From the NCBI GenBank assembly GCA_951230915.1, contig OX579637.1, positions 11,346,001 to 11,410,000 on the forward strand: a stretch of 64,000 nucleotides of DNA, read 5' to 3'. A program made the position numbers and the translations under genes. The notes beneath the pieces were generated by a model. That model was not told the origin of the DNA. It ran no database searches and saw nothing but the letters and a program-made list of their open reading frames with translations. This DNA comes from Antitrichia curtipendula. Taxonomy: Eukaryota > Streptophyta > Bryopsida > Hypnales > Leucodontaceae. Below are positions 1-10,600 of this stretch, one piece after another. The stretch's first letter is position 1; every line of letters begins with the position of its first letter.

Positions 1-31
1 GCAACTTACACAATTCATTCTTCCATGGTTT

Positions 32-60
32 CACGTCAAAATTCCATGAACTTGGACGTG
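32..60. other. Inverted repeat CACGTC-N17-GACGTG in each monomer (first copy shown)
   Basis: In monomer 1 CACGTC (32-37) and GACGTG (55-60) are exact reverse complements 17 bases apart. The same pair sits at monomer positions 32-37 and 55-60 through most of the array. Each arm holds an ACGT core like those bound by bZIP and bHLH proteins in plants and animals. Known type: dyads able to form hairpins or cruciforms are reported in many centromeric satellites lacking CENP-B boxes. A role here is inference. Some monomer classes break the left arm (CATGTC in type a, CACGTT in most M1 copies). Confidence 0.7.
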
Positions 61-135
61 GGAGCCCTAAAGTACAGGATATGGTTGGTTCAATTATTTT
101 ATTTTCATTTGTCCATAATGTACCCCAAACGTGCA

Positions 136-144
136 TGACCTTGA
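136..144 (-). promoter_or_regulatory. TCAAGGTCA motif in nearly every monomer (first copy shown)
   Basis: The plus strand reads TGACCTTGA at monomer positions 136-144. Its complement TCAAGGTCA is the extended half-site of monomeric nuclear receptors of the ERR, SF-1 and FTZ-F1 type. It is kept in nearly all copies; I noted losses near 3,852 and 31,297. If the host is a plant the match is meaningless, since plants have no such receptors. Binding is not shown by the sequence. Confidence 0.35.
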
Positions 145-156
145 ATATTTCATGAA
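143..156. other. Palindrome TTCATGAA with near heat-shock-element spacing (first copy shown)
   Basis: TTCATGAA (149-156) is a perfect 8-bp palindrome and equals two facing heat-shock units (TTC-N2-GAA). A third GAA lies at 143-145, but with three bases before TTC instead of the two of a canonical element. The motif is present in almost every monomer of all three subfamilies. Function is uncertain; conservation may only reflect homogenisation of the array. Confidence 0.35.
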
Positions 157-1241
157 GTCAAGCTCTTCACCCCATTTGCAACTTACACAATTCATTCTTC
201 CATGGTTTCATGTCAAAATTCCATGAACTTGGACGTGGGAGCCATAAAGTACAGGATATGGTTGGTTCAATTATTTTATTTTCATTTGTCCATAATATAC
301 CACAAACATGGATGACCTTGAACGTTTCATGAAGTCAAGCTCTTCACCGCATTTGCAACTTACACAATTCATTCTTCCATGGTTTCACGTCAGAATTCCA
401 TGAACTTGGACGTGGGAGCCCTAAAGTACAGGATATGGTTGGTTCCATTGTTTTATTTTCATTTGTCCATAATGTACCCCAAAATGTGCATGACCTTGAA
501 TATTTCATGAAGTCAAACTCTTCACCCTATTTGCAACTTACACAATTCATTCTTCCCTGGTTTCATGTCAAAATTCCATGAACTTGGACGTGGGAGCCAT
601 AAAGTACAGGATATGGTTGGTTCAATTATTTTATTTTCATTTGTCCATAATATACCACAAACATGGATGACCTTGAACGTTTCATGAAGTCAAGCTCTTC
701 ACCGCATTTGCAACTTACACAATTCATTCTTCCATGGTTTCACGTCAGAATTCCATGAACTTGGACGTGGGAGCCCTAAAGTACAGGATATGGTTGGTTC
801 AATTATTTTATTTTCATTTGTCCATAATGTACCCCAAACGTGCATGACCTTGAATATTTCATGAAGTCAAGATCTTCACCCCATTTGCAACTTACACAAT
901 TCATTCTTCCATGGTTTCATGTCAAAATTCCATGAACTTGGACGTGGGAGCCATAAAGTACAGGATATGGTTGGTTCAATTATTTTATTTTCATTTGCCC
1001 ATAATATACCACAAACATGGATGACCTTGAACGTTTCATGAAGTCAAGCTCTTCACCGCATTTGCAACTTACACAATTCATTCTTCCATGGTTTCACGTC
1101 AGAATTCCATGAACTTGGACGTGGGAGCCCTAAAGTACAGGATATGGTTGGTTCAATTATTTTATTTTCATTTGTCCATAATGTACCCCAAAATGTGCAT
1201 GACCTTGAATATTTCATGAAGTCAAACTCTTCACCCCATTT

Positions 1242-2126
1242 GCAAATTACACAATTCATTCTTCCATGGTTTCACGTCAAAATTCCATGAACTTGGACTT
1301 GGGAGCCCTAAAGTACAGGAAATGGTTCGTTCAATTATTTTATTTTTATTTGTCCATAATGTACCCCGAACGTGGATGACCTTGAATATTTCATGAAGTC
1401 AAACTCTTCACCCCATTTGCAACTTACACAAATCATTCTTCCATGGTTTCACGTCAAAAGTCCATGAACTTGGACGTGAGAGCCCTAAGTACAGGATATG
1501 GTTCGTTCAATCGTTTCACTTTCATTTCTCCATAATGTACCCCAAAATGTGCATGACCTTGAATATTTCATGTAGTCAATCTCTTCACCCCATTTGCAAC
1601 TTACACAATTCATTCTTCGATGGTTTCACGTCAAAATTCCATGAATTTGGACGTGGGAGCCCTAAAGTACAGGATATGGTTGGTTCAATTATTTTATTTT
1701 CATTTGTCCAGAATGTACCCCAAACGTGGATGACCTTGAATATTTCATGAAGTCAAACTCTTCACACCATTTGCAACTTACACAATTCATTCTTCCATGG
1801 TTTCACGTCAAAATTCCATGAACTTGGACGTGGGAGCCCTAAAGTACAGGAAATGGTTCGTTCCATTATCTTATTATCATTTCTCCAGAATGTACCCCGA
1901 ACGTGGATGACCTTGAATATTTCATGAAGTCAAACTCTTCACCCCATTTGCAACTTACACAATTCATTATTCCATGGTTTCACGTCAAAATTCCATGACC
2001 TTGGACGTGGGAGCCCTAAAGTACAGGAAATGGTTTGTTCAACTGTTTTATTTTCATTTGTCCAGAATGTACCCCAAACGTAGATGACCTTGAATATTTC
2101 ATGAAGTCAAACTCTTCACCCCATTT
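1242..2126. repeat. Irregular satellite, A-to-B transition
   Basis: Five monomers with no clear higher-order period. They mix subfamily A features (ATTATTTTATT, CCATAATG) with the first CCAGAATG copies, which appear from about 1,710. Private variants include GTACCCCGAACG (near 1,363 and 1,891), TTTATTTTTATTTG near 1,340 and a one-base loss in GAGCCCTAAGTAC near 1,490. An open frame at 1,535-1,750 on the plus strand lies wholly inside this satellite and is not considered a gene. Confidence 0.85.
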
Positions 2127-3542
2127 GCAACTTACACAATTCATTCTTCCATGGTTTCACGTCAAAATTCCATGAACTTGGACGTGGGAGCCCTAAAGTA
2201 CAGGATATGGTTGGTTCAATTGTTTTATTTTCATTTGTCCAGAATGTACCCCAAACGTGGATGACCTTGAATATTTCATGAAGTCAAACTCTTCACCCCA
2301 TTTGCAACTTACACAATTTATTCTTCCATGGTTTCACGTCAAAATTCCATGAACTTGGACGTGGGAGCCCTAAAGTACAGGAAATGGTTCGTTCCATTAT
2401 TTTATTTTCATTTGTCCAGAATGTACCCCAAACGTGGATGACCTTGAATATTTCATGAAGTCAAACTCTTCACCCCATTTGCAACTTACACAATTCATTC
2501 TTCCATGGTTTCACGTCAAAATTCCATGAACTTGGACGTGGGAGCCCTAAAGTACAGGATATGGTTTGTTCAACTGTTTTATTTTCATTTGTCCAGAATG
2601 TACCCCAAACGTGGATGACCTTGAATATTTCATGAAGTCAAACTCTTCACCCCATTTGCAACTTACACAATTCATTCTTCCATGGTTTCACGTCAAAATT
2701 CCATGAACTTGGACGTGGGAGCCCTAAAGTACAGGAAATGGTTCGTTCCAGTATTTTATTTTCATTTGTCCAGAATGTACCCCAAACGTGGATGACCTTG
2801 AATATTTCATGAAGTCCAACTCTTCACCCCATTTGCAACTTACACAATTCATTATTCCATGGTTTCACGTCAAAATTCCATGAACTTGGACGTGGGAGCC
2901 CTAAAGTACAGGATATGGTTGGTTCAATTGTTTTATTTTCATTTGTCCAGAATGTACCCCAAACGTGGATGACCTTGAATATTTCATGAAGTCAAACTCT
3001 TCACCCCATTTGCAACTTACACAATTCATTCTTCCATGGTTTCACGTCAAAATTCCATGAACTTGGACGTGGGAGCCCTAAAGTACAGGAAATGGTTCGA
3101 TCCATTATTTTATTTTCATTTGTCCAGAATGTACCCCAAACGTGGATGACCTTGAATATTTCATGAAGTCCAACTCTTCACCCCATTTGCAACTTACACA
3201 ATTCATTCTTCCATGGTTTCACGTCAAAATTCCATGAACTTGGACGTGGGAGCCCTAAAGTACAGGATATGGTTGGTTCAATTGTTTTATTTTCATTTGT
3301 CCAGAATGTACCCCAAACGTGGATGACCTTGAATATTTCATGAAGTCAAACTCTTCACCCCATTTGCAACTTACACAATTCATTCTTCCATGGTTTCACG
3401 TCAAAATTCCATGAACTTGGACGTGGGAGCCCTAAAGTACAGGAAATGGTTCGATCCATTACTTTATTTTCATTTGTCCAGAATGTACCCCAAACGTGGA
3501 TGACCTTGAATATTTCATGAAGTCCAACTCTTCACCCCATTT
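2127..3542. repeat. Subfamily B dimeric block (354-bp period)
   Basis: Eight 177-bp monomers alternate between GGATATGGTT(G/T)GTTCAA(T/C)TG (starts 2,127, 2,481, 2,835, 3,189) and GGAAATGGTTCG(T/A)TCC (starts 2,304, 2,658, 3,012, 3,366). The GAAATGGTTCG marker recurs at 2,381, 2,735, 3,089 and 3,443, exactly 354 bp apart. This is a second dimeric organisation, with markers different from those at 1-1,241. Monomers from 3,543 on lose the alternation. Confidence 0.9.
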
Positions 3543-4604
3543 GCAACTTACACAATTCATTATTCCATGGTTTCACGTCAAAATTCCATGAACTTGGACG
3601 TGGGAGCCCTAAAGTACAGGATATGGTTGGTTCAATTGTTTTATTTTCATTTGTCCAGAATGTACCCCAAACGTGGATGACCTTGAATATTTCATGAAGT
3701 CAAACTCGTCACCCCATTTGCAACTTACACAATTCATTCTTCCATGGTTTCACGTCAAAATTCCATGAACTTGGACGTGGGAGCCCTAAAGTACAGGATA
3801 TGGTTGGTTCAATTATTTTATTTTCATTTGTCCAGAATGTACCCCAAACGTGGACGAGCTTGAATATTTCATGAAGTGAAACTCTTCACCCCATTTGCAA
3901 CTTACACAATTCATTCTTCCATGGTTTCACGTCAAAATTCCATGAACCTGGACGTGGGAGCCCTAAAGTACAGGAAATGGTTCGTTCAATTATTTTATTT
4001 TCATTTGTCCATAATGTACCCCAAACGTGGATGACCTTGAATATTTCATGAAGTCAAACTCTTCACCCCATTTGCAACTTACACAATTCATTCTTCCATG
4101 GTTTCACGTCATAATTCCATGAACTTGGACGTGGGAGCCCTAAAGTACAGGAAATGGTTTGTTCAACTGTTTTATTTTCATTTGTCCAGAATGTACCCCA
4201 AACGTGGATGACCTTGAATATTTCATGAAGTCAAGCTCTTCACCGAATTTGCAACTTACACAATTCATTCTTCCATGGTTTCACGTCAAAATTCCATGAA
4301 CTTGGACGTGGAAGCCGTAAAGTACAGGACATGGTGGGTTCAATTGTTTTATTTTCATTTGTCCATAATGTACCCCAAACGTGGATGACCTTGAATATTT
4401 CATGAAGTCAAGCTCTTCACCCCATTTGCAACTTACACAATTCATTCTTCCATGGTTTCACGTCAAAATTCCATGAACCTGGACGTGGGAGCCCTAAAGT
4501 ACAGGATATGGTTGGTTCAATTGTTTTATTTTCATTTGTCCATAATTTACCCCAAACGTAGATGACCTTGAATATTTCATGAAGTCAAACTCTTCACCCC
4601 ATTT
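3543..4604. repeat. Irregular subfamily B monomers
   Basis: Six 177-bp monomers between the dimeric block and the seven-monomer HOR, in no repeating order. One copy near 3,852 reads GGACGAGCTTGAAT and so loses the otherwise near-universal TGACCTTGA site. GAAGCCG, a marker of the downstream HOR, appears first at 4,311. No gene or other element is visible. Confidence 0.85.
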
Positions 4605-7600
4605 GCAACCTACACAATTCATTATTCCATGGTTTCACGTCAAAATTCCATGAACTTGGACGTGGGAGCCCTAAAGTACAGGATATGGTTGGTTCAATTG
4701 TTTTATTTTCATTTGTCCATAATGTACCCCAAACGTGGATGACCTTGAATATTTCATGAAGTCAAACTCTTCACCCCATTTGCAACTTACACAATTCATT
4801 CTTCCATGGTTTCACGTCAAAATTCCATGAACTTGGACGTGGGAGCCTTAAAGTACAGGATGTGGTTGGTTCAATTAGTTTATTTTCATTTGTCCAGAAT
4901 GTACCCCAAACGTGGATGACCTTGAATATTTCATGAAGTGAAACTCTTCACTCCATTTGCAACTTACACAATTCATTCTTCCATGGTTTCACGTCAAAAT
5001 TCCATGAACTTGGACGTGGGAGCCCTAAAGTACAGGATATGGTTGGTTCAATTGTTTTATTTTCATTTGTCCAGAATGTACCCCAAACGTGGATGACCTT
5101 GAATATTTCATGAAGTCAAATTCTTCACCCCATTTGCAACTTACACAATTCATTCTTCCATGGTTTCACGTCAAAATTCCATGAACTTGGACGTGGGAGC
5201 CCTAAAGTACAGGAAATGGTTTGTTCAACTGTTTTATTTTCATTTGTCCAGAATGTACCCCAAACGTGGATGACCTTGAATATTTCATGAAGTCAAGCTC
5301 TTCACCCCATTTGCAACTTACACAATTCATTCTTCCATGGTTTCACGTCAAACTTCCATGAACTTGGACGTGGGAGCCCTAGAGTACAGGATATGGTTGG
5401 TTCAATTGTTTTATTTTCATTTGTCCATAATGTACCCCAAACGTGGATGACCTTGAATATTTCATGAAGTCAAGCTCTTCACCCCATTTGCAACTTACAC
5501 AATTCATTCTTCCATGGTTTCACGTCAAAATTCCATGAACTTGGACGTGGGAGCCCTAAAGTACAGGAAATGGTTTGTTCAACTGTTTTGGTTTCATTTG
5601 TCCAGAATGTACCCCAAACGTGGATGACCTTGAATATTTCATGAAGTCAAGCTCTTCACCCCATTTGCAACTTACACAATTCATTCTTCCATGGTTTCAC
5701 GTCAAAATTCCATGAACTTGGACGTGGGAGCCCTAAAGTACAGGATATGGTTGGTTCAATTGTTTTATTTTCATTTGTCCATAATGTACCCCAAACGTGG
5801 ATGACCTTGAATATTTCATGAAGTCAAACTCTTCACCCCATTTGCAACCTACACAATTCATTATTCCATGGTTTCACGTTAAAATTCCATGAACTTGGAC
5901 GTGGAAGCCGTAAAGTACAGGATATGGTTGGTTCAATTGTTTTATTTTCATTTGTCCATAATGTACCCCAAACGTGGATGACCTTGAATATTTCATGAAG
6001 TCAAACTCTTCACCCCATTTGCAACTTACACAATTCATCCTTCCATGGTTTCACGTCAAAATTCCATGAACTTGGACGTGGGAGCCCTAAAGTACAGGAT
6101 ATGGTTGGTTCAATTGTTTTATTTTCATTTGTCCAGAATGTACCCCAAACGTGGATGACCTTGAATATTTCATGAAGTCAAATTCTTCACCCCATTTGCA
6201 ACTTACACAATTCATTCTTCCATGGTTTCACGTCAAAATTCCATGAACTTGGACGTGGGAGCCCTAAAGTACAGGAAATGGTTTGTTCAACTGTTTTATT
6301 TTCATTTGTCCAGAATGTACCCCAAACGTGAATGACCTTGAATATTTCATGAAGTCAAGCTCTTCACCCCATTTGCAACTTACACAATTCATTCTTCCAT
6401 GGTTTCACGTCAAACTTCCATGAACTTGGACGTGGGAGCCCTAGAGTACAGGATATGGTTGGTTCAATTGTTTTATTTTCATTTGTCCAGAATGTACCCC
6501 AAACGTGGATGACCTTGAATATTTCATGAAGTCAAATTCTTCACCCCATTTGCAACTTACACAATTCATTCTTCCATGGTTTCACGTCAAAATTCCATGA
6601 ACTTGGACGTGGGAGCCCTAAAGTACAGGAAATGGTTTGTTCAACTGTTTTATTTTCATTTGTCCAGAATGTACCCCAAACGTGGATGACCTTGAATATT
6701 TCATGAAGTCAAGCTCTTCACCCCATTTGCAACTTACACAATTCATTCTTCCATGGTTTCACGTCAAACTTCCATGAACTTGGACGTGGGAGCCCTAAAG
6801 TACAGGATATGGTTGGTTCAATTGTTTTATTTTCATTTGTCCATAATCTACCCCAAACGTGGATGACCTTGAATATTTCATGAAGTCAAACTCTTCACCC
6901 CATTTGCAACCTACACAATTCATTATTCCATGGTTTCACGTCAAAATTCCATGAACTTGGACGTGGGAGCCCTAAAGTACAGGATATGGTTGGTTCAATT
7001 GTTTTATTTTCATTTGTCCATAATGTACCCCAAACGTGGATGACCTTGAATATTTCATGAAGTCAAACTCTTCACCCCATTTGCAACTTACACAATTCAT
7101 TCTTCCATGGTTTCACGTCAAAATTCCATGAACTTGGACGTGGGAGCCTTAAAGTACAGGATGTGGTTGGTTCAATTAATTTATTTTCATTTGTCCAGAA
7201 TGTACCCCAAACGTGGATGACCTTGAATATTTCATGAAGTGAAACTCTTCACTCCATTTGCAACTTACACAATTCATTCTTCCATGGTTTCACGTCAAAA
7301 TTCCATGAACTTGGACGTGGGAGCCCTAAAGTACAGGATATGGTTGGTTCAATTGTTTTATTTTCATTTGTCCAGAATGTACCCCAAACGTGGATGACCT
7401 TGAATATTTCATGAAGTCAAATTCTTCACCCCATTTGCAACTTACACAATTCATTCTTCCATGGTTTCACGTCAAAATTCCATGAACTTGGACGTGGGAG
7501 CCCTAAAGTACAGGAAATGGTTTGTTCAACTGTTTTATTTTCATTTGTCCAGAATGTACCCCAAACGTGGATGACCTTGAATATTTCATGAAGTCAAGCT

Positions 7601-10600
7601 CTTCACCCCATTTGCAACTTACACAATTCATTCTTCCATGGTTTCACGTCAAACTTCCATGAACTTGGACGTGGGAGCCCTAGAGTACAGGATATGGTTG
7701 GTTCAATTGTTTTATTTTCATTTGTCCAGAATGTACCCCAAACGTGGATGACCTTGAATATTTCATGAAGTCAAGCTCTTCACTCCATTTGCAACTTACA
7801 CAATTCATTCTTCCATGGTTTCACGTCAAAATTCCATGAACTTGGACGTGGGAGCCCTAAAGTACAGGAAATGGTTCGTTCCATTATTTTATTTTCATTT
7901 GTCCAGAATGTACCCCAAACGTGGATGACCTTGAATATTTCATGAAGTCAAGCTCTTCACCCCATTTGCAACTTACACAATTCATTCTTCCATGGTTTCA
8001 CGTCAAAATTCCATGAACTTGGACGTGGGAGCCCTAAAGTACAGGATATGGTTGGTTCAATTGTTTTATTTTCATTTGTCCAGAATGTACCCCAAACGTG
8101 GATGACCTTGAATATTTCATGAAGTCAAACTCTTCACCCCATTTGCAACCTACACAATTCATTATTCCATGGTTTCACGTTAAAATTCCATGAACTTGGA
8201 CGTGGAAGCCGTAAAGTACAGGATATGGTTGGTTCAATTGTTTTATTTTCATTTGTCCAGAATGTACCCCAAACGTGGATGACCTTGAATATTTCATGAA
8301 GTCAAGCTCTTCACCCCATTTGCAACTTACACAATTCATTCTTCCATGGTTTCACGTCAAACTTCCATGAACTTGGACGTGGGAGCCCTAGAGTACAGGA
8401 TATGGTTGGTTCAATTGTTTTATTTTCATTTGTCCAGAATGTACCCCAAACGTGGATGACCTTGAATATTTCATGAAGTCAAGCTCTTCACCCCATTTGC
8501 AACTTACACAATTCATTCTTCCATGGTTTCACGTCAAAATTCCATGAACTTGGACGTGGGAGCCCTAAAGTACAGGAAATGGTTTGTTCAACTGTTTTAT
8601 TTTCATTTGTCCAGAATGTACCCCAAACGTGGATGACCTTGAATATTTCATGAAGTCAAGCTCTTCACCCCATTTGCAACTTACACAATTCATTCTTCCA
8701 TGGTTTCACGTCAAAATTCCATGAACTTGGACGTGGGAGCCCTAAAGTACAGGATATGGTTGGTTCAATTGTTTTATTTTCATTTGTCCATAATGTACCC
8801 CAAACGTGGATGACCTTGAATATTTCATGAAGTCAAACTCTTCACCCCATTTGCAACCTACACAATTCATTATTCCATGGTTTCACGTCAAACTTCCATG
8901 AACTTGGACGTGGGAGCCCTAGAGTACAGGATATGGTTGGTTCAATTGTTTTATTTTCATTTGTCCAGAATGTACCCCAAACGTGGATGACCTTGAATAT
9001 TTCATGAAGTCAAGCTCTTCACCCCATTTGCAACTTACACAATTCATTCTTCCATGGTTTCACGTCAAAATTCCATGAACTTGGACGTGGGAGCCCTAAA
9101 GTACAGGAAATGGTTTGTTCAACTGTTTTATTTTCATTTGTCCAGAATGTACCCCAAACGTGGATGACCTTGAATATTTCATGAAGTCAAGCTCTTCACC
9201 CCATTTGCAACTTACACAATTCATTCTTCCATGGTTTCACGTCAAACTTCCATGAACTTGGACGTGGGAGCCCTAAAGTACAGGATATGGTTGGTTCAAT
9301 TGTTTTATTTTCATTTGTCCATAATCTACCTCAAACGTGGATGACCTTGAATATTTCATGAAGTCAAACTCTTCACCCCATTTGCAACCTACACAATTCA
9401 TTATTCCATGGTTTCACGTCAAAATTCCATGAACTTGGACGTGGGAGCCCTAAAGTACAGGATATGGTTGGTTCAATTGTTTTATTTTCATTTGTCCATA
9501 ATGTACCCCAAACGTGGATGACCTTGAATATTTCATGAAGTCAAACTCTTCACCCCATTTGCAACTTACACAATTCATTCTTCCATGGTTTCACGTCAAA
9601 ATTCCATGAACTTGGACGTGGGAGCCTTAAAGTACAGGATGTGGTTGGTTCAATTAATTTATTTTCATTTGTCCAGAATGTACCCCAAACGTGGATGACC
9701 TTGAATATTTCATGAAGTGAAACTCTTCACTCCATTTGCAACTTACACAATTCATTCTTCCATGGTTTCACGTCAAAATTCCATGAACTTGGACGTGGGA
9801 GCCCTAAAGTACAGGATATGGTTGGTTCAATTGTTTTATTTTCATTTGTCCAGAATGTACCCCAAACGTGGATGACCTTGAATATTTCATGAAGTCAAAT
9901 TCTTCACCCCATTTGCAACTTACACAATTCATTCTTCCATGGTTTCACGTCAAAATTCCATGAACTTGGACGTGGGAGCCCTAAAGTACAGGAAATGGTT
10001 TGTTCAACTGTTTTATTTTCATTTGTCCAGAATGTACCCCAAACGTGGATGACCTTGAATATTTCATGAAGTCAAGCTCTTCACCCCATTTGCAACTTAC
10101 ACAATTCATTCTTCCATGGTTTCACGTCAAACTTCCATGAACTTGGACGTGGGAGCCCTAGAGTACAGGATATGGTTGGTTCAATTGTTTTATTTTCATT
10201 TGTCCAGAATGTACCCCAAACGTGGATGACCTTGAATATTTCATGAAGTCAAGCTCTTCACCCCATTTGCAACTTACACAATTCATTCTTCCATGGTTTC
10301 ACGTCAAAATTCCATGAACTTGGACGTGGGAGCCCTAAAGTACAGGAAATGGTTCGTTCCATTATTTTATTTTCATTTGTCCAGAATGTACCCCAAACGT
10401 GGATGACCTTGAATATTTCATGAAGTCAAGCTCTTCACCCCATTTGCAACTTACACAATTCATTCTTCCATGGTTTCACGTCAAAATTCCATGAACTTGG
10501 ACGTGGGAGCCCTAAAGTACAGGATATGGTTGGTTCAATTGTTTTATTTTCATTTGTCCATAATCTACCCCAAACGTGGATGACCTTGAATATTTCATGA

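Larger units (their letters stand above)
1..1241. repeat. Subfamily A: dimeric higher-order repeat (354-355 bp)
   Basis: Two monomer types alternate strictly. Type b starts at 1, 355, 710 and 1,064; it has CACGTC, GAGCCCTAAAG and GTACCCCAAA. Type a starts at 178, 533 and 887; it has CATGTC, GAGCCATAAAG, ATATACCACAAACATGG, GAACGTTTC and TTCACCGC. The ACCGC marker recurs at 346, 701 and 1,055, giving periods of 355 and 354 bp. The b monomers starting at 355 and 1,064 are 178 bp long. The array clearly continues to the left of the window. Confidence 0.93.

Noticed and set aside
1535..1750. Plus-strand open frame of 71 codons
   Set aside because: It spans ordinary satellite monomers, occurs once and exists only because of local point changes and a one-base loss near 1,490. 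No sign of coding.
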